From a virus, in the IMG/VR virus record IMGVR_UViG_3300031707_000220, positions 1 through 21,280 of that record: a stretch of 21,280 nucleotides of DNA. The stretch is one strand, 5' to 3'. The notes beneath the pieces are model-generated. The model had not been told where the DNA came from. It did no database searches and worked only from the letters and a program-made list of their open reading frames with translations. Numbering within the stretch: position 1 is the stretch's first letter; each line of letters opens with the position of its first letter. Below, in pieces: positions 6,367 through 16,423 of the stretch. The position numbers and the translations under genes are program-made.

Positions 6367-9300
6367 TTATCTCACAATTGTAGGAGTTGGGCTACTAGCC
6401 ACTCCAATTGGTGTGGTGGTTGTTCCACCAGTTGAACCGCCTGTACCAGCCGTTCCCCCACCTGTAATTATAGCTGACCCACCACCACCCGTTGTAGTTA
6501 CACCGACATTACTGGTCGAACCTACTTGACCAGTATTAATCACGCCACCAGTTCCAGTTGATATTATCGGGCTTCTATCTGTTTTTCTCGATTGATTTAT
6601 TGTTGTTATACTTGTTTGTCTTGATTTAACCGTCCAAGAAGGCGAAGGTGAAACAAATACATTAGTATTAAAATTTGGATAAGCCTCTTTTCTAAAAGAC
6701 AATGGTTTAAACGAAGTGTTATTGTAATAGTTTTTATAATATAAAGTATAATTAGGAGGTGGAGAAGCATTAAAAGCCGATGCTGTTTCTACTAATTCTA
6801 CGCGTTTAAAAGTTTTTTCCAATGTACCCAATAAATTCATTCTATCTGTGTAATGAACTTTTAGTGGAACATCAACCAGATATACATAATAATAATCAGA
6901 ATCATATTGAGTTATACCACTTCCAGATTCTATGAAAAGACCATGTTGATATTTGTCAGGAGTGTCACTAATATCTGAGAAGCCATAATAATTATTTTCC
7001 ACATATGAATCATCATATTGATATTTTATCATTTTTGAATTCGTTGATAATAAATTTGTAAATTCTCCACCATTGATATGATTTATAATATTCCGAAGGT
7101 CTATATAACCCGTCGGCACATTGATGTTATCAACAAATGGTGGAAGATTTGGTATTCTTGTTCTTTCCAAAATTGTTTGTTCAATTAATAATCCAGTATA
7201 TACTTTATTTCGCGCTGGAAATACATTCTTTAATGTTTCAAATATACTTCTGTCAACATAAATGTTATAAATTGCAAACAACTCATTAAATAATACCTTA
7301 TATTTGTTAGCATAATTGTAAAAATCATTTCTTAAAAGTCTAAAGGACTTATAGCGAAAATTAGATGAATATCTATCTTCGGGATAAGCTACCGACGATA
7401 TAATGTTAGTGTCTCCGTAAAAATCCAATATATCTTTGTTTCTTTCATCGGTAGGCGCCAAAAATATTCCAAGTTTGTTGGAATCTTCATAATAATTCTG
7501 AGATTCTTTTTGTGAAACTGAAGAATGTGGTGAAAGCGTATTATCTACTCTAGTTTCATAATGTCTGTTTATTTTTACATTTTCAAGTCTAGATGGTCCT
7601 ACTCCGCTTACATCATATTTAATTGTAGCTTCAAAATCCTTTGTTTGATATGGAAATATCGTCACAGATTGTGACATGCAACTAGATGTATTAAATATTT
7701 CCGTATAATTACTACCAACAAAATTATACAATGATGCGGTTAAATAAGAATAGTTGATATTGTTATTATAAACCAAAAATCCATTTGCCGTAGACGAACT
7801 TACGCTAATATCAATTGGATAACCCAAATCAAAGTTAAAGACAGAATTCACATAGCTAGATGATGGACTTCCATCGTAATAAGAATATATGTTTCTGTTT
7901 TTTGTATAAAATGTATTATTTGATATAGGAGATAGATTATATGAGAATTTATCTAATGCACCGATAAAGTTTTTAACAGAATATCCTGGTATTATCGAAT
8001 TAATATCTAAGAATGTTCCACTCCCTGTAACCGATGATGTAATATTTCCAAAAATATTAAAGTTATTAATTTCAAAAATGGTGTTAAATGACGAAGAAAG
8101 ATAAAATGAATACTGAAATGAATCGGTGGTCAACTCATTACTTCTTTTACACACCAAAATATCATATTGTGTTGGTATAATACCTTCATCAATAACACTT
8201 TCAAAATTCGAATCAATCAAATTTCTTCTAAATAATACTCCAATTATGTCGTCGGAAAGTAAATAAAATTGATCGGTTACATATTTAAACTCATCCCCTC
8301 CTAATTTAAATATAACATAAACCCGTCCCAGTGTTTCTTTTTCCTTTATAATGCCCAAAGAAAATACTTGATCACCACTAACATTATATCTAGATAACAA
8401 CTGAACAATAGATTTATCACTATAATTACTTGTATTAAGCCAGAATTTAAAATCAACCGATTTATGAGGTATAATGTCTTTTATCTTTACATATTCATCG
8501 TTGCTGCCCGTAAATTCCAACAAATAAACATTTGTAGATACATCATTCCACGATTCAATAATAGGCCTATTATAACCACCGCCAAATTCTTTTATTTGTA
8601 TCAAATTCCTTGGAACACCATAACAAGACAAAATGTATTTTATAGCCTCTTGGGTACCTTTTGATTTGTATATAACAGGAAGATTAGTTAATATTCTTTT
8701 CCAGATTATTTTAGTTCTATCATCCAACGAAAACTCGTAAGATCCAGAATTGTATGTATTTGACAAATATGTATTTGTAATATCTGCTTCATCACTATTT
8801 CCAGAAAGACTTGGAGGAATTTTAAAGCCAAACGAATTTAGAATGTTATTTAACAATCCACGGCTCAAACCATCGTCTATATTACTTCCAATTTCTCTGT
8901 ATAAATTAAAATTTGCAATATAAAGATAAATGTTATCAAAATGATGACCAACCATACTTAAAAACTTCAAATATTCATCATTATCAGAATTTGCAGAAAT
9001 AAACTCTGGAGTATTACTGATTAAACTGTCTCGATTTTGTCTATCGTATTGTATTGCATTTGTTTCTAATTCATCTATATAATTTGATATCCTTGGATTA
9101 GATAATCCAACATCAGCTGGCTCAATAAATTTTTTGGTATTTATGTCATAAACAAAATTCCCAGCAATATATTGTTCGTAAAGATATGACTCATAAAAAT
9201 CAAATGAATTAATAATATCATTCTTTTGCTCTAACTTGTCGCCATACACATTCAATTGTATTGTATTATTGTAACCATCTGCTTGAGTATAAATTGGTGG

Positions 9301-11148
9301 GATATTTCCCGCTTTAGCCAAATCTAAAATATCTTGTTCCAACAATGTTAATTTAATTATCTTATTTTCAAATATTTTAACACGAATATGCGCAGAAGAA
9401 AACACAACAAAATTGGAAAAATCTGTATAGTCTATGTTAAATTGTTTTATGTTTTTTGATAATAAAATTTCATTATTTACATTATAATCAGCATTTAGTT
9501 CTTCTGCCGTGTAATATTTTGTAACTTTATCAAGAGATGTTTTATCACTTATATTTATTGAAAAATTTGGTCCAGATAATCTTATACCCTTCTTTTGAAT
9601 TAACTGTGCATAATTAATTTTTTGAAAAAATGGTTCAATAGAAATATTAACTGCGCCACAAACTGTACCAACATCATAAGCATCTGATAGAGGATCTTTA
9701 AGCTTTACAACATATTCCAAATTGGCCGGATCTGAATAATCCACCCTAGAATTCAACAACAATGCCATATTTTCTTCATCAAAATGAAGCGCGGTTTTCA
9801 ATGGAGAATGAAATTTTTCTATATAGTCCGCTTTAAGAAAAATCTGCGATAGCAATAAAAAGTTATTAAATAAATTTGTTAAAAAAGACAAACTATCAGA
9901 GTATAATTTTATATCCGAATATGTTTGCGTTGCATTGGGGTTGATTAACAACAGCCATTTATCTACAGTATATACATTTATTGCGTTTATTTGAGAGGAT
10001 AATTCAGCATAATCACCTATAAATTCATAATTAAATTTTATATGATTCAGGATGTATTCTTTGATGCCAGTAAATTTTATTTGCTTTCTTAGTTTATTAT
10101 CAAAAAATGATTCTCCGTAATATATCGTATTAATCAAATCAAACAACTGATTTTCACTTTTTAAATTAAATAAAGTATACAATGAGTTTAATTTTTCTGC
10201 ATTTTCTTTTTTGGCAGTATTTAATGCTCTATTAGAATTAAACGAAGACAAATAATAATCCATAGATGGATAGATTCTTTTGTATAAAAAGTTTTTCGCG
10301 TCTAATGCTAAAAATTCAGTGTTTAATTTTAGAACCGCATCATCTATCTTATCCAAGAAATTAATTTTTACACCAGAATTGGTAAAGGTGTTATTGTAAA
10401 CATATAAAACGGATGGAAAACTTTCATCGGTTGCATCTAATACAATTTGTCCTCTTGATGTTTTGTATAATATATTTTTTGTGTATGCGACACCACCAAC
10501 AAACAACGCACCATCAGGAGTCAAACTAAAAGCAATTTTCTCAAAATTATCAGTTGGAACTAATACATTTATATTATATACAATTCCTTTTAATAGATTG
10601 ACCTCAGTAGAACCATTTAGATAAATCTGTTCACCCTCAACGGAAAGTGTAACGGTACTATTTACATTTTCTTGAGAAAAGTTTTTAACCAATTTGATTT
10701 CTTTTCTAGAATTACTTATTTCCTTTATTAAAAGTGAAGAACTAAAAGAAAATAAATCAATAATAGGATCTATCAAAACATAGAAAACATCAGAAGATGT
10801 ATTGCCAGCACTTTTAATTGATTCACTTATATCAATCAAAAGATTTTTTTCTTTGTCTTGTATAAAATTATTTTTGTAATAAGAAAATTGATCTATGAAA
10901 ATATTTCCATCTATATCTTCATATCTGTATTGAACATTTTGTGGTATGTGTGAACCGGTTATGATTGAAAATGAAATCTTTTCTTGCTTATTGTTAAATA
11001 AGCCAAAATAAATTTTACTATTTTCATCATTTCCAAAAAACAATTCGTTGGTATCGCTAAGCAAAACCGTAGAACTTTCAAGTGCAGACAAATAACTAAT
11101 TTTGTTGACTTGATTTGCTTTTTCTTCTAATATATTAAATGGTAACAT
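6367..11148 (-). CDS. Very large baseplate/tail structural protein
   Basis: 1593 residues. The first about 700 residues are mainly beta-rich with many Asn, Tyr and Phe and are not assigned. Around residues 810-850 is a conserved-looking helical segment, IIWKRILTNLPVIYKSKGTQ then AIKYILSCYG, which resembles the 'NLPYLLKTKGT...LxxCYGIP' block of large baseplate/tail proteins in T4-like and huge phages. A LamG-like beta-sandwich is plausible at about 880-1060 (VDFKFWLNTSNYSD onward). Residues about 1270-1335 contain another block of the same protein type, NVFPARNKVYTGLLIEQTIL. The last about 60 residues are almost only Gly, Thr, Ser and Val and look like a flexible tail. There is no signal peptide. 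It follows the EF-hand-like gene by 35 bp. A tail or baseplate scaffold is likely; the exact homolog is not certain. Confidence 0.65.
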   Translation of the reverse strand: MLPFNILEEKANQVNKISYLSALESSTVLLSDTNELFFGNDENSKIYFGLFNNKQEKISFSIITGSHIPQNVQYRYEDIDGNIFIDQFSYYKNNFIQDKEKNLLIDISESIKSAGNTSSDVFYVLIDPIIDLFSFSSSLLIKEISNSRKEIKLVKNFSQENVNSTVTLSVEGEQIYLNGSTEVNLLKGIVYNINVLVPTDNFEKIAFSLTPDGALFVGGVAYTKNILYKTSRGQIVLDATDESFPSVLYVYNNTFTNSGVKINFLDKIDDAVLKLNTEFLALDAKNFLYKRIYPSMDYYLSSFNSNRALNTAKKENAEKLNSLYTLFNLKSENQLFDLINTIYYGESFFDNKLRKQIKFTGIKEYILNHIKFNYEFIGDYAELSSQINAINVYTVDKWLLLINPNATQTYSDIKLYSDSLSFLTNLFNNFLLLSQIFLKADYIEKFHSPLKTALHFDEENMALLLNSRVDYSDPANLEYVVKLKDPLSDAYDVGTVCGAVNISIEPFFQKINYAQLIQKKGIRLSGPNFSINISDKTSLDKVTKYYTAEELNADYNVNNEILLSKNIKQFNIDYTDFSNFVVFSSAHIRVKIFENKIIKLTLLEQDILDLAKAGNIPPIYTQADGYNNTIQLNVYGDKLEQKNDIINSFDFYESYLYEQYIAGNFVYDINTKKFIEPADVGLSNPRISNYIDELETNAIQYDRQNRDSLISNTPEFISANSDNDEYLKFLSMVGHHFDNIYLYIANFNLYREIGSNIDDGLSRGLLNNILNSFGFKIPPSLSGNSDEADITNTYLSNTYNSGSYEFSLDDRTKIIWKRILTNLPVIYKSKGTQEAIKYILSCYGVPRNLIQIKEFGGGYNRPIIESWNDVSTNVYLLEFTGSNDEYVKIKDIIPHKSVDFKFWLNTSNYSDKSIVQLLSRYNVSGDQVFSLGIIKEKETLGRVYVIFKLGGDEFKYVTDQFYLLSDDIIGVLFRRNLIDSNFESVIDEGIIPTQYDILVCKRSNELTTDSFQYSFYLSSSFNTIFEINNFNIFGNITSSVTGSGTFLDINSIIPGYSVKNFIGALDKFSYNLSPISNNTFYTKNRNIYSYYDGSPSSSYVNSVFNFDLGYPIDISVSSSTANGFLVYNNNINYSYLTASLYNFVGSNYTEIFNTSSCMSQSVTIFPYQTKDFEATIKYDVSGVGPSRLENVKINRHYETRVDNTLSPHSSVSQKESQNYYEDSNKLGIFLAPTDERNKDILDFYGDTNIISSVAYPEDRYSSNFRYKSFRLLRNDFYNYANKYKVLFNELFAIYNIYVDRSIFETLKNVFPARNKVYTGLLIEQTILERTRIPNLPPFVDNINVPTGYIDLRNIINHINGGEFTNLLSTNSKMIKYQYDDSYVENNYYGFSDISDTPDKYQHGLFIESGSGITQYDSDYYYVYLVDVPLKVHYTDRMNLLGTLEKTFKRVELVETASAFNASPPPNYTLYYKNYYNNTSFKPLSFRKEAYPNFNTNVFVSPSPSWTVKSRQTSITTINQSRKTDRSPIISTGTGGVINTGQVGSTSNVGVTTTGGGGSAIITGGGTAGTGGSTGGTTTTPIGVASSPTPTIVR

Positions 11149-11183
11149 AACGGCCAGTAATATATATCAAATATTATAAACTT

Positions 11184-12107
11184 TTATGATGACGGAGGGG
11201 TTAATATAGCCCTTTCAAGAGTAAGTAATTCTGTTTTAGAAAGGCCTTTCTTGCCATCAGTATTAAAAGAAGTGACCACAGGATTTCCTATCTTATACTG
11301 TTTCTTTAATGTCTTTATTTCTTTTTTACTCAACATAAAATTACCATCCACATCAAATTTTGATAACAATGATGTTTTTGTCTCTATTTTTGCTACATTT
11401 CTGTAAAATGTGTCAATAATAAACTGTAAATCAGTCTTGGAAAGCGGAAGTGTATTGTCTTTCCTTTTTAAAGTGTCCAATAAAACAGGATTTCCTATCT
11501 TATATTGCTGCTGTATATTCTTAATTTCTTTTTTATCCAATATGAAATCTGAATTCAAATCGAATATGGCTAATGGATTACTAGCAGAAATCTGCGCCGA
11601 TCCTGTGGGAAATACAATTGGTTCTCTCGAACCCGTTGCCGGCGCAGGAGCGTTCAATGGTAAATATGGAAATTCTTCAGAAAAATCCGCTTCAGTTGTA
11701 CCTTGACCCAAAAGTATTCTTAAAGAGATAATAACATCTCTTGCATTATTAGAATTAGCAATTAAATCAGCTACTACAGCAGAATCTATTCCCACCGCAG
11801 AAAGTTGATCTTGTAATGATTGTACTTGGTCATTTAAAGAACTTACCAACGCAGAAAAATCTACAGAAGGCGCATCAGATGCTGCTCCAGGAAGAAATTC
11901 TTCAAAATCTAAAGTATAAAATTGGGATAATTTGGTTTCATCATAAGAATAATTAAAATTATTTTTCTTCAAAAAGGTTTGATTAAAAATTTCACCACTA
12001 TCTTTAAAAAACAAATTACCAACAGAATCAAAACTATAAACATAAATCAAAGAATCATTTCTGAAACTTGATATATCTACATTAAATTTATTTAAGTTGT
12101 CGCTCAT
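11184..12107 (-). CDS. EF-hand/dockerin-like Ca2+-loop protein of the virion gene cluster
   Basis: 307 residues. Residues 84-105 (SALVSSLNDQVQSLQDQLSA) may form a short coiled coil, and a Pro/Ala/Gly-rich linker follows near 150-170. The C-terminal 130 residues contain two related units. Each begins with a 12-residue Ca2+ loop: DLNSDFILDKKE (183-194) and DVDGNFMLSKKE (252-263). Both are followed by a helix ending (K/Q)QYKIGNPV. Each unit has a second, weaker loop (near 215-226, and NTDGKKGLSKTE at 282-293). This is the arrangement of paired EF hands or dockerins. The start overlaps the stop of the upstream gene (TAATG at 12105-12109), so the two are probably translationally coupled. The role in the particle is unknown; Ca2+-dependent assembly or adhesion is inference. 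Confidence 0.65.
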   Translation of the reverse strand: MSDNLNKFNVDISSFRNDSLIYVYSFDSVGNLFFKDSGEIFNQTFLKKNNFNYSYDETKLSQFYTLDFEEFLPGAASDAPSVDFSALVSSLNDQVQSLQDQLSAVGIDSAVVADLIANSNNARDVIISLRILLGQGTTEADFSEEFPYLPLNAPAPATGSREPIVFPTGSAQISASNPLAIFDLNSDFILDKKEIKNIQQQYKIGNPVLLDTLKRKDNTLPLSKTDLQFIIDTFYRNVAKIETKTSLLSKFDVDGNFMLSKKEIKTLKKQYKIGNPVVTSFNTDGKKGLSKTELLTLERAILTPPSS

Positions 12108-14188
12108 TATCTTACAATTTTAAATATAGCATTACTATCATATATTTCGGTAAAATTATCCGTTACAACTTTTATCAAAACCTTATAATATCTTTCTTGA
12201 GGTAGACCAGTAGTATCCAGTTTAAAGTAATTTCCATTTTCATCACAACTTAATTTACTATAATTATCGAAATCTACAACATTTTCATCGCTCTCCATAT
12301 CTTTAATAGCATAATAGCTGGAAGTAGGCAAATATTTTGTGTCTAAATATACAGTTTGTAATCTGGAAAATGATTTTTTTGGATACAAATCCCTTGAAAA
12401 TATATCAAATCTAACCATCGAACCAAACTTATATTCTTTCTTTAAATTCTTAATAGAAACAGCTATTCCAGCACTTGAAGTTATAGGAGCAAGCTCTCCA
12501 GTTGAGAATGATGAATCATCCCATTGAACATCAATATATGGAGTATATATCGTATTGGTTTCTTTAGAAAAGAATTTTAATTTTCCGTTAGTATCACCAT
12601 TTGCTATTTCTTCTGAACTTATTAGAATAAGACCCGCATTTTGTACCGCTCCCGCCATCCAAGCCTTACAAATATTAGTTATGTCCATCTTTATATCTGA
12701 CTTTTGATAATAATCAAAACTCTGTGAACATATCAATGAACTAGATGATTGTAACGAAGAAAAATAACTAGACACATAATAACTTGGCGTGCTACCAGTG
12801 GTTTGATTATAAGTGTAATTTTCCACCGATTGTATACCCGCGTTAAAATATGACATAAAACTAGAAGAAAATGCGTTAAAAATACTTGAAGAAAATTGTG
12901 TTTGTAAAACCGCTGTGGAACTAGACAATATATACGGAGATATATCAGCTAATACAAATCCTAAATATTCAGTTTTCAGTCCTGCTAGTAAACTAGAAGT
13001 ATTTAAATATTCCGCATATGCTCCCGCATATTTCGGATCACACTGAGAAAGACTTGATGTTAATACAAAGCAATGATTTGAACTAGTACTTAATTCTTGA
13101 AATAAACTATTATAGTAATTAGTGTAGAAATTATATGCAGTTAAAGCAACAAGACTATTTGACAAATTTGTTGCTCCCAGTTGATTTAATTTTGCATATA
13201 ATTCGCTGTATATTGAACTAGACAAACTGCTTGATATCGTTAAAATATAAGAATATGAAGCTGACGCAAATGAACTGGAAAATTGCACCGGATATAAAGA
13301 TGATTGTAAACTAGAAGAAAGTGCTAATAAAAAGCAAACACTAGCACTTACTTCAAGACTTGACGATGGATCTGTAGTTGCATTTACACTTGATGTTACA
13401 TTGTTATAAATTGAATCCGTTAAATTTAATAAGAATGTATATGAGTTTTGTATATTCGCGTTTGTTAATTGGGCATTGGTCAGCACAGAATTCAAACTTG
13501 AACTTAATATACTATAAAAACTAGAAGTCAAATTAGTCTGTAAACTTGAAGAATATACCGATTCAAAAGTAGAAGCTGGTGTATCAAAAAATGTGGTTTG
13601 AACACTTGACGATGGAAAAATAAAATTTGGTGGTACAATATAATACCACTGACCACCGCCCATCATAAATGATGCAGTAGACGGATAATCCAAATAATTC
13701 TCATCCGGAACATATGATGTATCAATGTTTGGATACCACACACTTGAAGTATCCGGCCAGTTTGTAAATACCCAGTTTACACCCGCCTCACTTCCACCAA
13801 ATGCATATATACCATTTCCCATCTCCCATGGCCATTTTAACGGATAACAATATATTTTATATGTAAGGGGCAACGCTGAAGCATCCGTGGTTTTCAAATT
13901 TAATATAAATTTAGGATTAGCTATCTCAGCTGTGGTAACAGACTTGGAAATCTCAGTTAAATCAAACTTTAAAAGACTTCGTTGTAATACTCTTCGTTTT
14001 TCAACAACAAACTGGCTAGATGATAACGCATAACTTCCTGATATATATCCACTTATAATACCATTAAAATTTGTAAGACTGCCAGTAAAACCATTAATTG
14101 AACCAGTAAACGGCCCACTAACAGAACCGCTAATACAATAGTTTGTTATTGAACCCGTGAAGATTTCAGAATTAAATGATAAAGACAT
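12107..14188 (-). CDS. DNRLRE-like virion protein with a large Ser-rich insertion
   Basis: 693 residues. The N-terminal 55 residues are Gly/Ser-rich (repeated TGSI and SGSV-like steps). QRSLLKFDLTEISKS (69-83) and KMDITNICKAWMAG (500-513) look like the first and second halves of a DNRLRE/CBM96-like beta-sandwich, as does KLKFFSKETNTIYTPYIDVQ (536-555). The halves are separated by a segment of about 300 residues (about 195-490) very rich in Ser, with many SSSL/SSSI/SSSF steps, and no family I recognise. The end (YPKKSFS at 602-609 region, LPTSSYYAIKD, YSKLSCDENGNYF, ERYYKVLIKV) resembles a structural protein conserved in T4-like and huge phages. There is no signal peptide. A virion fibre or tail component is likely. 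The stop overlaps the next start. Confidence 0.65.
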   Translation of the reverse strand: MSLSFNSEIFTGSITNYCISGSVSGPFTGSINGFTGSLTNFNGIISGYISGSYALSSSQFVVEKRRVLQRSLLKFDLTEISKSVTTAEIANPKFILNLKTTDASALPLTYKIYCYPLKWPWEMGNGIYAFGGSEAGVNWVFTNWPDTSSVWYPNIDTSYVPDENYLDYPSTASFMMGGGQWYYIVPPNFIFPSSSVQTTFFDTPASTFESVYSSSLQTNLTSSFYSILSSSLNSVLTNAQLTNANIQNSYTFLLNLTDSIYNNVTSSVNATTDPSSSLEVSASVCFLLALSSSLQSSLYPVQFSSSFASASYSYILTISSSLSSSIYSELYAKLNQLGATNLSNSLVALTAYNFYTNYYNSLFQELSTSSNHCFVLTSSLSQCDPKYAGAYAEYLNTSSLLAGLKTEYLGFVLADISPYILSSSTAVLQTQFSSSIFNAFSSSFMSYFNAGIQSVENYTYNQTTGSTPSYYVSSYFSSLQSSSSLICSQSFDYYQKSDIKMDITNICKAWMAGAVQNAGLILISSEEIANGDTNGKLKFFSKETNTIYTPYIDVQWDDSSFSTGELAPITSSAGIAVSIKNLKKEYKFGSMVRFDIFSRDLYPKKSFSRLQTVYLDTKYLPTSSYYAIKDMESDENVVDFDNYSKLSCDENGNYFKLDTTGLPQERYYKVLIKVVTDNFTEIYDSNAIFKIVR

Positions 14189-14195
14189 ATATGCC

Positions 14196-14206
14196 TATAA
14201 ATATAA
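14196..14206 (-). promoter_or_regulatory. TATATTTATA element before the DNRLRE-like gene start (copy 3)
   Basis: Third exact copy of the 11-mer TATAAATATAA (plus strand), 7 bases before the ATG at 14188. The 62-bp gap it sits in (14189-14250) separates the AT-rich virion block from the right-hand cassette and would be a natural place for a promoter. Confidence 0.4.
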
Positions 14207-14250
14207 TGTTTTATGTGTTTTAATTGATATATTATCGCAATGAAATAATG

Positions 14251-16404
14251 TCACGGAAGAGGAGAAATTACAGGATCTATAACATATGTAGCAATTCCGC
14301 TGCGTCCCACCAAATTTGTAATATCATAAACCCCAACAGTGTCAGTAAGAATTGATGTTGACAATTTATTTCCATAAATATCCTTCAATGATGGTAACGA
14401 CACAGATTGTGTTTCACCCTCTGCTGCCCAAGTAAAAATGCGTTTAATGGATATTCCTGGAACTGAATTATGAGCTTTAAATGTAACAATAACTTGTCTA
14501 TTAGTAATTACAAAATCGAGAGGTTTTAACCCACGAGTTAATGTTGCTAACATAAATATTGCGCCAGTCTGTGGTTTTGGACCATGACCCACTTCAAATC
14601 CAGAGAACTGATTCCAACTCTGTTCTAGGTCAGTGTAAGGAGGAGACTCATTCGGCCAGCCAATAATGTTCATATTGCCATTCCACATCTGCATATTATA
14701 GGCAAGTAAAATCAGTGCATTTTTTATCAATCTCTGTTCCCCTGTATGCCAATCTATGCCCGACCCATTATAGCGATGTGTGGGAACTTTGCTATAAGGG
14801 GTATCCAGAGTCGCTGACCGGGCACTATACTCAGTTTCATCCACGAACAACGGGACAGTACCCATAGTAGCTGAAATAGCCTGCACATAAGCTACATGAG
14901 TGGTATATGGAGTAAACGCCCAAGATTTATAGGCTTCCCACCACGGGTAGTAGAAGTCAACGGGGGCATTATCTAGGTCGCCGTCGTGGAAAGAGATGCC
15001 CGCCATTCGATTCGTCAGACCCCGCGTCCCCATCATGCGAAATAGATCTAAATAGGCAGATACCGTTGAGGGAGTATAGATTTTAACATTACTGTTAAGG
15101 GCTGCCTTCACATACATGGTCGTCTCGACAAGATCGCAAATCCGATTCAGCCAGTTGGTGTAGGCTTGCCCACAATCAGGGTCGCCCCAATCCATTGTGG
15201 GACAGCCAGTCGCGTCGAATGGTATCCGAACTTTGAGATTGGGCGAGTTCAGTTGTGTCTCATACCACGGCTCATTCAAAATCTCCAGATAAACCCGGCC
15301 TTGGTCAGCCAGCGTCTTAAAATGAGTCATCAGCGCGCCGACATAGTTTGTCCAACCGCGTGCGAACTCCGCCCAAGTGTTCGTCGCGTAATAGACGGGT
15401 GCCGACTCAGCATGAAGGATGATTTCTCTGGTTGAGCCAGCATTGGTAATTCCATTAGGCAGATAGTTGATCGAATCTTCCATATGCGGCCCGCAGTTAC
15501 CAGGAACACAGTAATTCCAATCCCACGTCGCGGGGTCTTCGCCAGCAGGAACACCATTTGTTTGAAGAGTTGACCAATTGTGGCCGTAATGAATCCGCAG
15601 AATTGACGGGTTCATATTGGTAAAGATACCAACCATCGTCCCGACTTCACCCGCCGCGATCGGGCCTTCTGTCATAAACCATGGCGCCGGAAGATAATTT
15701 GCGGGCAAGACAATAAACTGGATCCGATCATCGCTGTTCTCTGCAAAGTAAAAACCAACGGGAAGATTTGTTATTGCCGCGGGGGAAGCACCAGAAAAAA
15801 CAGTGTGACACTTTCCCGTAATGACGGTGTAGACCGTTAAGGCCGAGTTGTCCTGACTCGTTAAATCTACAGTCTCCCCCGCTTTATACATACCTGTATC
15901 GCGCTTCGCAATCCGACACATTCCAGTTCGCACCATAGAATTTTGCCAGCAAAGAACGGTCGTGCCGTTGATGGCCGAAACCGCTGCTGCCAGCCAATTC
16001 GTTGGGTTGTTGCCTGGATACCAGCGATTAAAGTCGCCCATCGACGCGTCGCGCGACTCGTTCCAATACGATTTGTTGGTGGTCAACGACGAAACTCTAT
16101 TGGTCTGGGCGTCAAACAGAGTTCTGCCAGAAAACGGCAGATTCGTTACGCCATTCGTCGTCCATGCCGAAAAGCGAGCAATATACAGCGTTGTGCCATC
16201 ATCACCAACCACTACGTTCGTTTGGGTTGATCCGAGAATCATATGATTGATTGGGACGTTGGTTTCGGTGGTGTCAAGTGTCACTGACACGGTGAAAGTT
16301 CCTGTGTTGGTTATCACAGAGTAAATTACCGCTTGTGCATTACCAACAAAGGTAAGCAGAGCGACTATTATAAGATATGCAAGGTATCGTTTTATTATAT
16401 TCAT
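14251..16404 (-). CDS. Secreted glycoside hydrolase clan A-like protein, paralog 2
   Basis: 717 residues. A signal peptide is clear: MNIIKR, hydrophobic YLAYLIIVALLTFVG, cleavage after NAQA (residue 25). An N-terminal beta-rich part (30-240) is followed by a TIM-barrel-like region. VYLEILNEPWY (371-381) fits the end of strand beta-4, with Glu378 as acid/base. SFHDGD (471-476) fits beta-6. VPLFVDETEY (517-526) fits beta-7, with Glu523 or Glu525 as nucleophile. A C-terminal beta-sandwich (about 620-700) follows. This is the plan of clan GH-A enzymes such as GH5, GH39, GH51 or GH79; the exact family and substrate are unknown. It aligns along nearly its whole length with the next gene upstream. 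The C-terminal third of the gene is AT-rich like the phage block, while the rest is GC-richer. No Shine-Dalgarno is visible. Confidence 0.65.
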   Translation of the reverse strand: MNIIKRYLAYLIIVALLTFVGNAQAVIYSVITNTGTFTVSVTLDTTETNVPINHMILGSTQTNVVVGDDGTTLYIARFSAWTTNGVTNLPFSGRTLFDAQTNRVSSLTTNKSYWNESRDASMGDFNRWYPGNNPTNWLAAAVSAINGTTVLCWQNSMVRTGMCRIAKRDTGMYKAGETVDLTSQDNSALTVYTVITGKCHTVFSGASPAAITNLPVGFYFAENSDDRIQFIVLPANYLPAPWFMTEGPIAAGEVGTMVGIFTNMNPSILRIHYGHNWSTLQTNGVPAGEDPATWDWNYCVPGNCGPHMEDSINYLPNGITNAGSTREIILHAESAPVYYATNTWAEFARGWTNYVGALMTHFKTLADQGRVYLEILNEPWYETQLNSPNLKVRIPFDATGCPTMDWGDPDCGQAYTNWLNRICDLVETTMYVKAALNSNVKIYTPSTVSAYLDLFRMMGTRGLTNRMAGISFHDGDLDNAPVDFYYPWWEAYKSWAFTPYTTHVAYVQAISATMGTVPLFVDETEYSARSATLDTPYSKVPTHRYNGSGIDWHTGEQRLIKNALILLAYNMQMWNGNMNIIGWPNESPPYTDLEQSWNQFSGFEVGHGPKPQTGAIFMLATLTRGLKPLDFVITNRQVIVTFKAHNSVPGISIKRIFTWAAEGETQSVSLPSLKDIYGNKLSTSILTDTVGVYDITNLVGRSGIATYVIDPVISPLP

Positions 16405-16423
16405 ATAAAAATTATCTCAACTA

